Positions 1-12,291 of a DNA stretch of 64,000 bases are shown piece by piece. Under the pieces are notes generated by a model. That model did no database searches, had not been told where the DNA came from, and worked only from the letters and a program-made list of their open reading frames with translations. Positions within the stretch are counted from its first letter, which is position 1. The number at the start of each line of letters is the position of its first letter. Position numbers and translations under genes: made by a program. Source of the stretch: Salvator merianae (lineage: Eukaryota; Chordata; Lepidosauria; Squamata; Teiidae); NCBI GenBank assembly GCA_003586115.2, contig QVOM02000116.1, positions 32,527,062 through 32,591,061 of the forward strand. The letters are read 5' to 3'.

Positions 1-825
1 CCTCAGGCATGCATTGGACTCCTCAGTGGGTGCGCTGTGCAACTGAAAGAGGAGACACAATGTCCAAGATGCACCCTGAGGGCTTTAAAAGGTAAATGGA
101 GACATGGGCTTTCTTTTAAGCAGCCAAGTATACATCACTTTGTTCTATGCCATGTCTACACTCTGTACTCTGAAAGCACTAGAGGTGAGGACTATGTGGA
201 CATTAGTTTCTATGCAGAGCACTAAGTGGGGGCCTTTGGATCAGGACTGGAGAATGTTGTGAGGCTTCCAATCAGAGTCCGGCACTTTGCTGCTGCCCTT
301 CAGTCCCAATTCACAGGTCACTGCTGCAAAATACACTTGGAAGGCAGAAAATCCATTGACCACATTGGAACTTATTTCTGGTTTAACATCCATAGATTTC
401 TGCTGTTAAGCAGCTTACGAATACCAACAGAGCTACAGTTGAGCTCTAATGTTAAGACTGTTGTTCTGGGGATTAGCCCAGTACTTGTAACTATTAACCA
501 CTTTTTGTCTCTATCGCTCTGGAGGACCCCCCCATCAATCAACAAGGAAGAACAGACAATATAGCAATGGGACTTCAGTAGCAAAGGAATGATAAAAGAG
601 AGCAAGGGTATAAGGAAACAGTCCATCAATGCTCTGTTTAATAGCACATAAAAATTCATCATTCACATACCTTACTGCTCTGAGATTCATTTTACTAACC
701 CCACTAGAAGATGGCCTGCTTCTGAATTGCATTTGGGTAGAGTTAAGTAGCTGCAGAAAGCTTCATTATCAGATATCTAGGACATATTTAATAAAGACCA
801 ATTGTCCTCTTCTGCCTGGTTATCC
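1..825. other. Unique AT-rich sequence, no gene seen
   Basis: No recognisable exon, RNA gene or named repeat is visible. Open frames are short and lack convincing splice sites. If the minus-strand gene at 47 kb is long, this is likely intron. Confidence 0.5.
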
Positions 826-1032
826 TCACTGATAGAAAGTGAAACTGTTCTCTGTTGCAGAGGAACCAGTGGGGCAGGAGTGCAGGGTTGAGGCATTGAT
901 TGGCATCTTGCTTTTGATATCTCTGAACCATGGCCACATCTCCACTGTGTGGCTCTTTGATAGGTCCTTAGGGGCATAAACCACCACATCCGCCCCACTG
1001 AAGTACATCTCAATCCCATCAAAGGCAAAGTA
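826..1032 (-). other. Protein-like segment, possible exon or pseudo-exon
   Basis: The minus strand is open for about 68 codons from just after a TAG at about 1,032. It has a protein-like composition with acidic, basic and aromatic residues, for example FDGIEMYFSGADVVVYAPKD. AG precedes the open stretch and GTGAGG follows its end, so it could be an exon, but the acceptor lacks a pyrimidine tract. No family was recognised. A degraded transposon or chance frame is equally possible. The plus strand has a textbook acceptor (ttctctgttgcag) at about 846-860, which weakens the minus-strand reading. Confidence 0.2.
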
Positions 1033-3462
1033 CTAATTGCCATTTTGCCTGTTCTCCCCTGGTCCACCACATGGCTGCCTAACTATCCCATAGCAAATTG
1101 ATCTAGTAATATGCTTGTGTTAAGCATATTTTTGCTCTTCAGAGTAGGCAAAACATCTGTCCGTTCATTAGAAACCATGCTTGTTTAATAACATGGTAAG
1201 TAATTACAAAGATAGGCATGATGGTAACACAGTACAATTATATCTGCACATCACAAGCTACCACACAGAATTACCTTTCTGTATTATTTCATCACAATTT
1301 AGAATTGCTCACCTGAATACAAAGTCAGATTTATCAATTTCTGCTCCACAACTGGAATTCCTTAGGATCCCCCCATTTCCAACTACTGCACAGTGCTTGA
1401 AAGGATAATCTAGCGGCTGTGACTGAAAATAAAAACAAAGGTTTCAGTTACCAAATTTAATGAAAATTACACTGTGAATAATTAGTGGACAGAAATGCTT
1501 TCTTTCTTATCCTTATATCTATGTCTATTTTAAAGGATGCATATATTATGTCGTACACTACTGAGAAAACTGGTGTAAAGGAAGCTGAAAATAAATGTTG
1601 AGGGAGTATTTTCTTCCCAAAATGCTTGGAAGTTATTTAAAATATCTATAATAGATACACTGTGCCACCACATCTTCCAAACATTAAGACAGGAACTGCA
1701 AAAACTAGGAGACCAGCATAGTTGATTAGCAGTGCCACAATCAATTAGAGTTAAGAAAAGATCCTTCTGAAAGTGGAAGATTTGACCTAATGAAGAGAAA
1801 CACAGACTTCGGGCAAAGAAATGCAAACAGACAGTAAGAAATACAAAGAAATATTGAGGTGTGTATTGGAAAGATAAATATGTGTTCTTTAAATATCAAG
1901 AAGCAGGAGGCTGGCTAGGGCACAACCACAGAGACAGCCAAAGGCAAAGTACCATTTGCTACTTCTTATGTTCTTTCTTATGTTTTCATGCTGCTGCATG
2001 CTTTCCCAACTGAGTGCTTTTCACATGCCCTAGCCAGCACAAAAAGGAAAACCTCAGGCTAAGCCTATTTCTAACACAGAATAGTAGCATTCTGGAACTG
2101 GAAGTCCAACTCTTTGCATTTGTTTTCATCATTATGGCAAGGAAAGTGATATGTCCAGTATTAACCAACTGGTAGGGAGGAATGATTGTTGGAAGCAGGC
2201 CAGTGATTGGTAGCCTGCATCCCAGTGGGAAAGTGATCAGGAGAGTGAAAGGGAGGATTTCAGTTGCTGTGTCAGTCTGTCTCCATGAGTTTGTGTCCCA
2301 AAGCCACGGATAATTATACATCTCTTTATATTTACCTTCTGACATCTGTGCAAAGGCAACATTTTGCCCAAATCAAGCAAGTCATTTTTTCATATTGCAA
2401 GTTCCATGTTATGAAATCTCACGCAATTTATTTTTCTGCCAGTATGATTGAGGGCACCCAAACAATTTATTTGAATGTTGGCCAAAGTGCTCCCAGCAAA
2501 GTATAAACTGGCAGTTTGTGTACAAACACAGATCAAAGCATGCATGACACAGTGTGAACTTTAATTTCTGGCCATCAAGCCCTTGTGGTGGCATGGGGTT
2601 TGTCCCAGATACAGCTGACCAAGTGTGGACAGGCTTGTTCTGTACCAAGTGGACCGTAATAGCTTAGAACTGCTCCCGTCAGAGCTGTTCCAGCTAGACC
2701 TTTTCTACCCCCTGCAAGTGTGGAAACAGCCATGGATACTTAATAGCATTGATGTCCATGTTTTTTTTTAAAAGTTATCCAAACTGGTGGCCAACACCAT
2801 ATATCTTGGTAGTCTGTTACCCTCTCATAGAACAGTGGCTTCTTCAGGTTACTGATAAATAAATCCAGCAGAAAAAACAACCAAGCAGAGGTTGCTGGCA
2901 CGTGAGTTCGTGGGGGCAGTTCTAACCAGCAAGTCACCAGTAATGACTTAAAGCCCCATTTGCCAAGGATTTCCTGATTTCAGAGGTGAACGATGAATCT
3001 CTAGCTAGTCCCACACTCTATAACAGATCAAATAAAGAAATTGAAAATGGAGTTGCAGTTAATAAAATCCGAACAAAATATTGAGAGACTTTTCTGCACA
3101 CAGAATACCAAAAGATTTGTGTTCTGTCCCTCCCTTAATGACATCTATATGGCTATAAAACGTGACAATGTTGCTCTTGTTACCTCAGGCAGCATCCTGA
3201 AGATTTCCTCTGTGATGTGGATGGTTTTTTTATTGTCTACTTCGTAACTCATATTGCTTCCCAGTGGGGTATTGTTTTGGGAAGTAATAAAGTTGTGCGT
3301 AGCATCACAGCAGGCAGCAAGCTCTGATCTGCAAAATGAAAATAAATAACAACAACAATAAAATCAGAATAAATAAATGTTGCCAAAGGCAGGGAAATGG
3401 AAAAATAAAACCAGCTCCCTTATTAATGTTGTTAATGATCAAAGGGATCACCTCTTTCCTCA
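1033..3462. other. Intergenic or intronic sequence, one MITE fragment
   Basis: No gene is seen. About 2,560-2,705 resembles the right half of the MITE family seen intact at 33,060-33,410 (shared blocks around cttgttct, gtggaccgtaa and actgctcc). A cttatgttctttcttatgtt block at about 1,966-1,986 looks like a stray CR1 tail. The rest is unassigned. Confidence 0.4.
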
Positions 3463-3740
3463 ACATAAGAACATAAGAATGTAAGAGGAGTCCAGCTGGA
3501 TCAGGTCATGGCCCATCTTGTCCAGCATCCTGTTTCACACAGTGGCCCACCAACTGCTTCTGGATATTCTCAAGCAGAATAACAAGGTAAAACCTTCACC
3601 TGCTCTTGACTCCCTGCAAATGGCCTTTAGAAGCATCCTGCCTGTCTCTCTAACCTGGAGGTGACACCTAGGCTTCCATTCTAGTAGGCATTGACAAGAT
3701 GCTTCTTTGTGTCATTGCCCACAGTTTCTTTGGTTTACAG
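3463..3740 (-). mobile_element. CR1 LINE 3' end, 5'-truncated
   Basis: The left edge, acataagaacataagaatg, is the antisense of 8-bp TTCTTATG-type repeats, the hallmark 3' terminus of CR1 elements. It is followed by the antisense of a conserved 3' UTR with tccagcatcctg and cagtggcccacca. Only the last ~275 bp remain, as expected for 5' truncation during target-primed reverse transcription. The copy at 8,289 shares the same internal variant (cctgcaaatggcctttagaa), so both belong to one subfamily. Confidence 0.8.
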
Positions 3741-4118
3741 ATTATAAGCATTGTGGCCAAGGTGAGTCAAAGTGTCATTTCTCTGCATGTTCAAAGGCAT
3801 TAACAAACTCTTAAAAAAATGAGGATCAGCTACAACCTCCAGGTTCAGCCTTAATCTAAGGGTATCAAATATACAAAACTATCATTTGTAACATTCCTTT
3901 TCATTGCCTATGCTAACTGTGTGGATGAGTTGTGGTCCAACATATGAAGGACCACACGTTGCACATTCTTCTGGAGAGCTACAACTGCTGGGGCGACGCA
4001 TAGGAATATCCTCTTGGTATCTTACCTGGAGACATCTGCATAGTAGGTGAAGGAAACAGGATGCTAGACCAGGTGGGCCATTTGACTAATTTGTAATATA
4101 TTTGACTGACAAGATGAA
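3741..4118. repeat. MITE scrap and short sense CR1 fragment
   Basis: About 3,925-3,985 (gagttgtggtccaacatatg) resembles one arm of the common squamate palindrome also seen at 50,066. About 4,045-4,095 (aacaggatgctagaccaggt) is a CR1 3' UTR fragment in sense orientation. The rest is unassigned. Confidence 0.45.
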
Positions 4119-4501
4119 GGCTGCATTCCCATAGCAGAGAAACAATTAGTTAAGCAGTGGGATCTGGGGATCCTGCTTCTCAAGCAGGAGACACAACATT
4201 TACATATTCACAGAGCTCCTATGGTTTCAAGCTTTGAGGCTGGGAGGAGGGGAGGAACTCTGGAGGCTGTAGAACAAAAGTTCCACAGCCTCCAAAGCTT
4301 TTGCCCAGAGCCATTAAGGAATGCACAGAAAATGGTCATGAAATAGTGCCTCCTGCTGGAGAGACAGGCTCAGCAGATCCCACCACTTCAGTGATTGCCC
4401 CTCAAGGGTAGGCTTCAGGCCGGAAGGTAGTATAAGCATGTGAACACCACACCCCTCCGACTCCCACTGGCAACCTTTTTTCTCTCGGTGTGGATGCAGC
4501 C
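4119..4501. mobile_element. MITE with ggctgcat termini
   Basis: The left end (ggctgcattcccatagcaga) matches the inverted right end (ggctgcatccacaccgagag) over about 20 bases, so this is a terminal-inverted-repeat element without coding capacity. The interior has a second inverted pair (tggaggctgtagaac / gttccacagcctcca) near 4,265-4,295. No clear target duplication is seen, so the superfamily is unresolved. Confidence 0.6.
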
Positions 4502-4530
4502 ATACTATGTTTTCTCTGCAGAGCCCAATG

Positions 4531-4569
4531 ATTCAATCAATCACAATCAATCAATCAAATCAATCATTC
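4531..4569. repeat. (AATC)n microsatellite
   Basis: Imperfect tetranucleotide run of aatc/atca units. Confidence 0.85.
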
Positions 4570-6614
4570 AGAAAGCTACAAAAAAGGTAACAGCTATGAA
4601 AAGTTTGTGCTGATCTCCTTCACTCTGTACTCTGTATCCTAGCAAGCATAAAAATATTAATAAAACAATAAAAAATCAGAAACAATAAAAACAATAAAAA
4701 TTCATAGTTCCCAGAACAACTATGGAACATGGCACAACAGCTCCAAAACTGCTACAAATGAGAAGTCTCTTCATGTAGTCATCAAGCATAATGCAGTTAG
4801 GACAACTATAAATGCAACATGTTTTAAGTAATGGGCTGTTGGAGTTTAGGTGAGGCCATACAGAGTTTTCATGGTTCAAGTGTTCGCTTGCAAACATTCC
4901 AAGATGGAAAGTGCAGAAAGGCCCAAAGTGCAGAAAGGCCCTTAGTCTCTTGTCCAATGGAGCAAACCGATGAACCCAGCTTCACCCTGGGGCACATCTT
5001 AGTGTATCTGTTTGCTTGTCAAACACTCTACACTGTGTTGCAGCTACATATAACACAAAGGGACAAAATTCTTCAATAGCAAACCGGCTACCTCAGTGAA
5101 GTGGTTAGAAAATGTCATGTTACTGCAGGTGTCTCTGAGCAGCTGGATGTTCTCCAGCAGATCTTCTCAAGCTGTGATGCCAAACCAGGCAAGCGAAAAC
5201 AAACTCACAATCTCAGTTCAGGCTGCTGATCCTTTGCTTCCCTTCCTCTGATGGAGGTTGCAACTTCTGCTACATTCACAAATGAAATGCCTTTGTGATG
5301 GATAGTATCCATTAGCAAAGCGGGAACCCAGACTTCCTTATGTTAGCCTGAGCATAAAGGAATGCTTTAAAATAATTAAAATGATCTGACTGTTAAAAAG
5401 AAAAAAGAAAGGAAATATTTCCAATTTACTAAGGAAAGAATCATTTCTGATTTGTGCTATGGTTTAACTAGTATGATAAAATATTACAACAGTGAGTTCT
5501 GTAGATTAAGGTTCGATGTGATAAATAAGAGAACAGAGCAGTATACTGAAATTTACACATTTTTCTTTCTTGACAGATCCATAAGTTGATGTTAAAATAA
5601 AACTTGATGATGCTTTTCAGACTTTGCAGCATGCAGATTTTTCTCTTTCAGCATCATATTAAATGAGCAGAGGCCCTATGCTAGAGTTTCTCCATCCAGT
5701 TTCAAAATCCAGGTATCATATTATTTGCACATTGGGAAGGCAGGTGAGCAGACAGACATTTTCCCTCTAAAATGGTAAATGCACCAATGATGATTTAGAC
5801 ATTTACCTTTTAACAAGATATGTAAAAATGCATGACCTTAAAATGAGGAAAATGTAGAATGTGTCTGTAACATAGTCTGGAAGAGAGTCCTTTCTGGACT
5901 ACAATTTCTATTCAGTGGTCTGGCTAAGAATCATACAAACTGAAGGCCGACAAAGAAAATCTTTGAACTCTAGTTTGTGGTTCAAATTCGAGCTACAGAT
6001 TGGCAACTTCTAATCTTTTCTTCTTGTTGTTCTTTATTCTCCACTTTATTCTCTCCCTAGTTTATAGTATTAATTTTGTCTTGTGTTTCCTTTTCTGGGC
6101 CTCATGACAGCCATTTTCTCACTGGTGCCCAGAACACTTCCTCAGGTTTGCGTGGATGCCCACATTCACCCTGCCACCACCAAAACTCCCTGCAGACTGC
6201 AACTGTAGCACATCATGGATATGACTTGTGAAACAAGGCAAAAGAAATGTTCACTGGGCGGTAACTAAATAATGGAATTCCTGGTGCCACTGCATATTTT
6301 TAAAGGAATGGAATGCCTTGCTTGCTGCATCTGCAGAAATATTTAGGGTTACATCGAAAAACAATCTGGAGACTGCAGCTGGCCCAGAAGAAGATCCAAA
6401 ATGATTAAACGGTAGTTTCTAAAACTCCCTGATTTTGGGGGGAGAGGAGGGCTGCAGAGGGAAAGGATAAAGGACTGTCTTTTTAACTGTATCCATCTTC
6501 TCTAAAGCAGACAAGTTTAGATTCAGGTTTAGGCAAGGCTGTGGGTGAGCCCTGGCTACCACAAGGATGACAAGGCACTAACTGGGAAAAGTGCCTTTCC
6601 CTGCAGCAAACAAG
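4570..6614. other. Unique AT-rich sequence, no gene seen
   Basis: An A-rich stretch (4,650-4,700, repeated caataaaa) opens this region. About 5,340-5,870 is AT-rich and free of recognisable repeats, which makes it a candidate conserved non-coding block, but this cannot be judged from one sequence. Confidence 0.4.
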
Positions 6615-6827
6615 GGGCCCAGTCACAGCTAGGTGTTAATCCAGCTTCAGTCCACTTTCACACTGAGAGAACACATCAGTGAAGTAATAAAATTTCTCCA
6701 TTATCTAACTCAGAAAATCCACCTTTGGGTTAGATGTGGAAAGAAAATGATTAGTCACTTTGCTGATGTGTTCTTTCAATCCAAATGTGCACTGAAGCTG
6801 GATTAAATCTTAGCTGTGACTGAGCCC
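6615..6827. mobile_element. Fully palindromic MITE, about 213 bp
   Basis: The left arm begins gggcccagtcacagctaggt. The inverted right arm begins gggctcagtcacagctaaga. Pairing continues through taatccagcttcagt and inward (acacatcag / ctgatgtgt), so nearly the whole element folds into one hairpin. It has no coding capacity. No target duplication is obvious at the chosen ends. Confidence 0.75.
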
Positions 6828-7033
6828 TAGGTGTGGATTCAAAGTAGGTCATGCACCTTGTTCGCCACAGGGAAAGGAACCTCTCTCAATTGCTGCCTTG
6901 CTCATCCCCACTGAAGCCAGGACTCACCTACAGCTGCCTGTCTCAGCATTTTGGAGAGTATACTGGTTGGTTAACCATATTGAGCCTCTATGTTTTAGCT
7001 GTATTAGTTCCTGCTCCTTTGGTTCCTAGTATT

Positions 7034-7205
7034 AGGGTGGCCAGATGAAAAGGAGACCAGGCCTTCTGCACCTTCAATAGCCACAAAGAACAAGGAATTT
7101 TGGCAGGTGTTGCCTGAATGACAAACTGTATGTGCTGATATTCCTGTTTCTGTGCAACTGTTAAATGTGCACAAGCCCTCACTCTTTCCCACCTGGTCCC
7201 TCCAA
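7034..7205. mobile_element. Palindromic MITE (gtggccagatgaaaa family)
   Basis: The left arm, gggtggccagatgaaaagga, pairs imperfectly with the inverted right end (gagggaccaggtgggaaaga). Both then read on through a ttctgcacctt / cttgtgcacattt block. This matches my memory of a common short element in lizard genomes whose class I cannot name with certainty. Confidence 0.6.
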
Positions 7206-8288
7206 CATATGCAGGCACTGCAATAAAATGTCCTACCCATTCTGTTTTGGGGAGGCATAAGGATGCTGCAAGGGTAGTTTAGAAAGAAAATTGCAAAGGA
7301 AGAAAGCATCAAGCACTTCTTTTTAATTCCTCTTCCTGTGTAACCTTTGAATACATGCAGCAGAAAGCAAGTTTTAAAAAAGGGATCTCAAATTAAACCT
7401 GAGAATGGTTATTCCTGCTTATTTAAATCAAGGTCTGTTTCAATCACATAAATTACTGGGGATTGGAAATTTGGAAATTAGGTGAGGGTTGTCAAATTCC
7501 CCTGCATCTGCCTGAAAAGCAGCTCTTCAGCCAGTTGGTCTTACTTCCAGCAATGGAGTCCAGCTGACAAGGAGAACATGTGAGGCGACAAACTGCAGAC
7601 AAAGCAAGTATCTGGCACAAGGAGAAAAACATCTGGGGAGGCAGAGAACTAGGGCAGCTATATGGAACCCAAGCTGGGATTCCTATCTCTATAACACTTG
7701 TGCAGAAAAAGAAATTCCAGCAAATGTTGCTTATAGTACAACTTCTTTGATGTTAATGGTTGACCTACAGGAACCCTGATCCAGCTTCCCTATGGCAGCT
7801 TTATGGATAACCCACAGATGAAAAGAAATTTATCACAATTTCTGCATGCTGACAACTGCCACTGTGCTCCAAAATGGAATCTCCTTTCCCTATTTGTTGT
7901 GCTGTTGGGCTGATGTGGACTCAAGAAAATGATGCTGCCGCCATCATGCATAGTTTGAGTCTCAGAATCTACAGTGATTATGACTAAACAATGTGGGCAG
8001 AATCTATGGAAATCTATGGAAAGTATCATCTATATGTTTTTGAAGAAAACAAAGAAGACAGCTGCTTTTTTGAAGGAAAAGCAGCTTTGCAAAGGATGTC
8101 TTTGAGTAGAATAGTGAAACAAGACAGACGAAAAAGTTAATAATGCTTTTCCTCTCTGCTGTTTCTGTTTTCTAAACTATCCCCTGCAAAGCCCCTATTT
8201 GCCACATCTGGTATTGCAAACATATGCCTTCATCATTAACTCAATTTTGGAGGGAGAGAAAACAGCTGTGGATGATCCAATATGGTGG
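7206..8288. other. Unique sequence, no gene seen
   Basis: No exon, RNA gene or named repeat is recognised. Confidence 0.45.
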
Positions 8289-8575
8289 AGTACATAAGAA
8301 TATAAGAGAAGCCCTGCTGCATCAGGTCACCGCACATCTGGTCCAGCATCCTATCTTGCAGAGTGGCCCATCAATTGCTTCTGGGAATTCTCAAGCAAAA
8401 GACAAAGAGAAAAACTTCACCTGCTCTCAACCCCCTGCAAATGGCCTTTAGAAACATCCTGCCTGTCTCTCCAACCCAGAGGGAGTACCTAGACATCTAT
8501 TCTAGTAACCATGGATATACTTGACCTCCATGAATTTGTCTGATTCGTTCTTAAAACTATGCACCAACTATTTTT
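8289..8575 (-). mobile_element. CR1 LINE 3' end, 5'-truncated
   Basis: The left edge, acataagaatataagagaag, is the antisense 8-bp CR1 tail. Read on the minus strand, the inner end still encodes the last codons of the CR1 reverse-transcriptase ORF (FKNESDKFMEVKYIHGY then stop), matching the usual FK..LDKFME ending. The 3' UTR follows. It is the same subfamily as the copy at 3,463. Confidence 0.8.
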
Positions 8576-8976
8576 CCTCCCTGCTTTAGCTGAGTAAATG
8601 CACAGAACCTGTATTTCTCCTTTCAAAGATTCCCTTTCATTTCAGAAGTTGCTTCAGCCAACATTTGTCCTGGTTCTCTATTTAGAGCAGCAACATAAAG
8701 CAAAATGTAGGTTAATTAGTATGTCGTGCGGTTCACTGAGCAGCTGAAAAAATTGATCTGTGACTGTGGTGTGTGACTGACATTCCTCATTTCAGACTTT
8801 CTGCTTTAAATGATATGTCGGGGAACATTTGCTGGTGATAGATGTCAGGAACTTGCTGTGTGCTAACCACTTCAAGCTGCTCATTAATTAAATATTGGTT
8901 TTCTTTAATGTTCAATATGGTGATGTCTAACAGACAGGATTACGTGACTTCAAAGAAAGTAAACCAGTTGCATATA
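8576..8976. promoter_or_regulatory. Candidate conserved non-coding block (speculative)
   Basis: The stretch is repeat-free and AT-rich and has homeodomain-like cores (tcattaattaaatattg at about 8,881). It is flanked on both sides by young-looking repeats. No comparison is possible here, so this only marks where an intronic enhancer would be tested first. Confidence 0.15.
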
Positions 8977-9306
8977 GAGATGTGCAAATTTGGTTTGGGT
9001 TTGCCTGGTTTCAATTGAACCAAATGGTTTGACCCAGTTCAAATCAACCTGACCACCCTTTGTTCAAAAGGGGCTAGTTCAATTCAAATTGAATCAGAAA
9101 CATTTGTTTAAACTTGGTTGCACTGAATGGTTTGATTTGAATCATTCAAAATCAACCCCATCTGGCCCTTTGAATAGGGTTTTTAAATGTATTTTAATGT
9201 GTTCTTGCTTTTTACTAATTGTGGTTCACTTTGAACTGTGTTGAGCCTGTTCGAGCCAGTTCTAGATCACACTAAACCATGAACTTTTAGTTTGCGCACA
9301 CTTTGT
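8977..9306. mobile_element. MITE rich in ggttcaattcaa blocks
   Basis: The ends agatgtgcaaatttgg and gtttgcgcacactttg form an imperfect inverted pair. The interior is a run of ggtt/aacc and ttcaa/ttgaa blocks that can self-pair (for example gaaccaaatggtttga). It resembles the ggttcggttc-type palindromic elements of reptile genomes. No target duplication is identified. Confidence 0.55.
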
Positions 9307-11184
9307 ATAATGACAAGGAGAAGTGTATGCCCTTTGCATTCCTTGTCCCATGTTGCATTTGGAGGGAACAATAAATAACTTCGATTTCCCCCTTTGCACT
9401 TTTAAGTTCCAATTTTATCTTTAGGTTAGTTTTGGTGGAATTTGGTAAAAGATGCATTTTTCAAGGCTTTTCTCATTAGTCCTTGTAGCTGTAACATAAA
9501 TTCATCACATTTCAGCAATGCTCAGGTCAATATATCAACGATATTCTTTCTGGTAGGCACAGGTATGCAGACTCCACAGCGATGTGTGTAGTTTCCCACA
9601 TCAATACCTATTGCCTGGTACAATGATAGATTGCTTGCTTATAGTTTTCCTGACACCTGGCAATGTGCAAAGTTGTTCACAGGTCTCTTTGCTTTTTCCT
9701 TCCATCCAGTGGAATCTTTTTCATGTGCTGGGGTAGCAGTAGCTATAGGGAAAGGGGGGGAGTGACTGGCCTTGCCCTGTTGAGTCTCAACTGACCTAAC
9801 TGGTTAGCCAGCAATTAACAGAGGCAAGTGAAACTGACATGCATCATGTGCCCCAGCTGCCCCCACTACCATGCAGTTGACCCCCAGTACTCTATAGCAC
9901 AAGTTGCAAGTGTACCTGCTGAGCAAAATAGATGAACCAGGCGGTCAACTGGATGCTAAAGTTTAAGAAACATCAAAACATATGCCCAGTTGATAAACCA
10001 GCTGCTAAAGCGTCTTCTGGCTGCCTGCTTGCCCACCTGAGTGCCCTGGAAGAGGGGATCATATGCTCAGCCTCCTTCACCTTCCTCCAAGTAGGCTAGA
10101 CAAACCTGGCAGCTCTGGCCATGGATCTCCTTGGCTTTCCAGAGTACAGCCTGGGCATAACTCCTGGGACTCATGAGTGCTTTTGCAGCATGCCAGGTTG
10201 TCCCCCCACTAGCTTGAGGGCTAGGGTACCTGGGTGAGGCCCATGTCCTGCTGCCACTGCCCCCCTGAAATAATCTCTGTCACTGCTGCTGGGGACAAAG
10301 GGGAAGGAGGCAGTGATAGAGTTGTGCCCAGCTCATAGCACCAGAGGTGCCACATCTTTTTGTTGCAGTGCATCTTTTGTCATGGCAAATTTTCAAGGCC
10401 ATTCCTGTATCCCCTGAACATATGCATCTATGGCAATGTGTGCAGTGGTTACTCTGCTGCTGTTTTAACAAGAGTCTTCCATGTAAGCTGGTTTCAGTAG
10501 GCAATCAGCACTAACAATGGCCGTTTATTGGCTCACCTTGGAGCATGCAAAAGTACAATTTGGCACAGATAGTCACAGACTGCTAACCGAATTATAGGTA
10601 GACAGATAGATTTTAGGGAAATAAAAATATAGATAAAGGAACAATTTGGAGATCAAGGTACACATTCTTCCTGTTACCTGAAGTGCACTGGGCAAAAGCA
10701 AGAGCAGTCAGACAACAGCATCTCATTGAAGGCACAGCAAGCTTCAGTTCCCCTTACCCAAATCAGCATCGGAAACCCTTGGGCCAACCCAGAATTATGT
10801 GTTTATTTATATGGAGATGGGGCACCCACTCTGGATATCAGAAAATGATCAAGGCTGAAAAAAACATGAGCTCTCCACATGATTGCCCACGTAGGGCCTT
10901 TCAAGAGATTGGTATCCATGTCCTTGGAGGCCAGAAAAAATAACTTTAGCCATTCTGCAGTATACTCTATGTTCAACCAACAGGCAAGTGACTAACAAAT
11001 TCTTTGCATATTTACTGAGAACTGGATCCCATTGATCCCTGTAGGATTTATCCTCAGTGAGGGACATAGAGGATTACAAACTAAATGTCTTTATCAGTTT
11101 CCTCCAGAAGTCAGAGTAAAGATTTGTCCTTCAAAACTTCTTACACAGTAGAAGCAAACCCATCTAGAATTTTGCATTCTAGAC
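9307..11184. other. No gene seen
   Basis: Mixed sequence with moderately GC-rich patches (10,000-10,330). Short open frames lack splice context. No named repeat is recognised. Confidence 0.4.
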
Positions 11185-12045
11185 AGTGACTTCATAAGAG
11201 ATATCCCATGAGATCAACCCATAGTCCATCCAGTCCAGCAGCCTGTTCTCACAAGGTCTCTCTGTGTGGTGCAGACTATCCCATGGTGCACCAGCACATT
11301 CTAGGCAACCTGGCCCATGATGACCTGGGCTGCCACTGTAGCACTCTATGGGCCGTCTGCTTTGCACATAGCCCATCCTGGCCGAGCTTTAGAGTTCCTG
11401 GCCTCTGAAGTTGCTGACTGGGTCTTTGCTAGCTAGACACCCAGATGAGACTGCCAGCGAAATGGCATTGTCTGCACATGGGCTTCTGGTCCGGTATACC
11501 AGCCAGAATGATGCAAAGAATGCTTGCAGGCAGTCCACACCTGGAGCAGACTACAGGCCATTTTCATGTCACAGCCCACTCAAAAGCTCTGTCTTGTGCA
11601 GACGGAGACTCTAGAGGGGGTGGCCTCCACCTAGACCATGAGTGCAGATGGAGTGGTCTAGCTGATCCTCTGAGGCACTCTAGTGACCCAGCCTGGACAC
11701 TGCCACAGTAGCCAAACATCTGCACACAAGGAAACCCACTAGCAGGACACAAGCCCACGGCTTGCCCTGATCAAAGTCTCCCAGCACCTGGCCTTCAGAG
11801 GCATACTGGCTTCTGTTACCAGAGGCAGTCACAGTGCCATGAGGGCTAATAGCCATTGCGAGGTCTGACTTCCATGCATTGCTCCAAATGTTTTTTGAAC
11901 CATCCAGGCAGGTATCCACCACACATCTCACAGTAGTGAAATGTGTTGTTGTTTTTTAAAAAATCATTTTTTCTGTCTTGATTCTTCCAAAATTCAGCTT
12001 CATTGGGTGATCTCTACATTTTATACACCTCTACAATGTTTATTT
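11185..12045 (-). mobile_element. CR1 LINE copy interrupted by another element
   Basis: 11,185-11,255 is the antisense CR1 3' end (cataaga tail, then gtccatccagtccagcagcc). The same element resumes at about 11,706 (gtagccaaacatctgc) and runs to about 12,045. There the minus strand keeps the end of the ORF, with recognisable MKLNFGRIKTEK ahead of a stop. It belongs to a different, longer subfamily from the copies at 3.5 and 8.3 kb. The middle ~450 bp belong to a later insertion. Confidence 0.75.
11256..11705. mobile_element. Unclassified insertion inside CR1
   Basis: CR1 is continuous across this segment if it is removed: cctgttctcaca is followed by gtagccaaacatctg, as in the family. The insertion is about 450 bp, has no coding frame, and carries blocks shared with other unclassified repeats here (gguataccagcc-like block tggtccggtataccagcc at about 11,487). 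Terminal repeats are not clear. Confidence 0.6.
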
Positions 12046-12100
12046 GCTTCATTCAATCTGTCTGCAAAAGCTCAATTTAACAGTTGCAATGGGTAGAACC

Positions 12101-12291
12101 CAGCGGAGGCCTGTGACTTTAAGGGCAGGTGATCACGCGTGCACCATGGCTGTTCGTGGGGGCTCCAGGCCTCCGTACTGATGCAGCAGGTCGCCTAGCG
12201 ACCTGCTGCATCAGTACAGAGGCACAAAGGCCCCGCAAACAGCCATGGTGCGCATGCGAACATCTGTCCTTAAAGTCATGGGCTGCAGCTG
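12101..12291. mobile_element. hAT MITE with perfect 8-bp target duplication
   Basis: A 191-bp element starts cagcggaggcctgtgacttt. Its inverted right end reads cagctgcagcccatgacttt. It is flanked by the direct repeat gtagaacc at 12,093-12,100 and 12,292-12,299, the 8-bp duplication of hAT transposons. The centre is a perfect inverted repeat: arms gtactgatgcagcaggtcgc and its complement around the loop cta. No transposase is encoded, so mobility would have depended on a relative. Confidence 0.92.

Noticed and set aside
4531..4569. Binding-site cluster of repeated aatca
   Set aside because: Simple microsatellite periodicity explains it.
12101..12291. Replication origin or protein-binding operator suggested by the perfect palindrome
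   Set aside because: The 8-bp target duplication and a second copy at 24,086 show it is the core of a hAT MITE.
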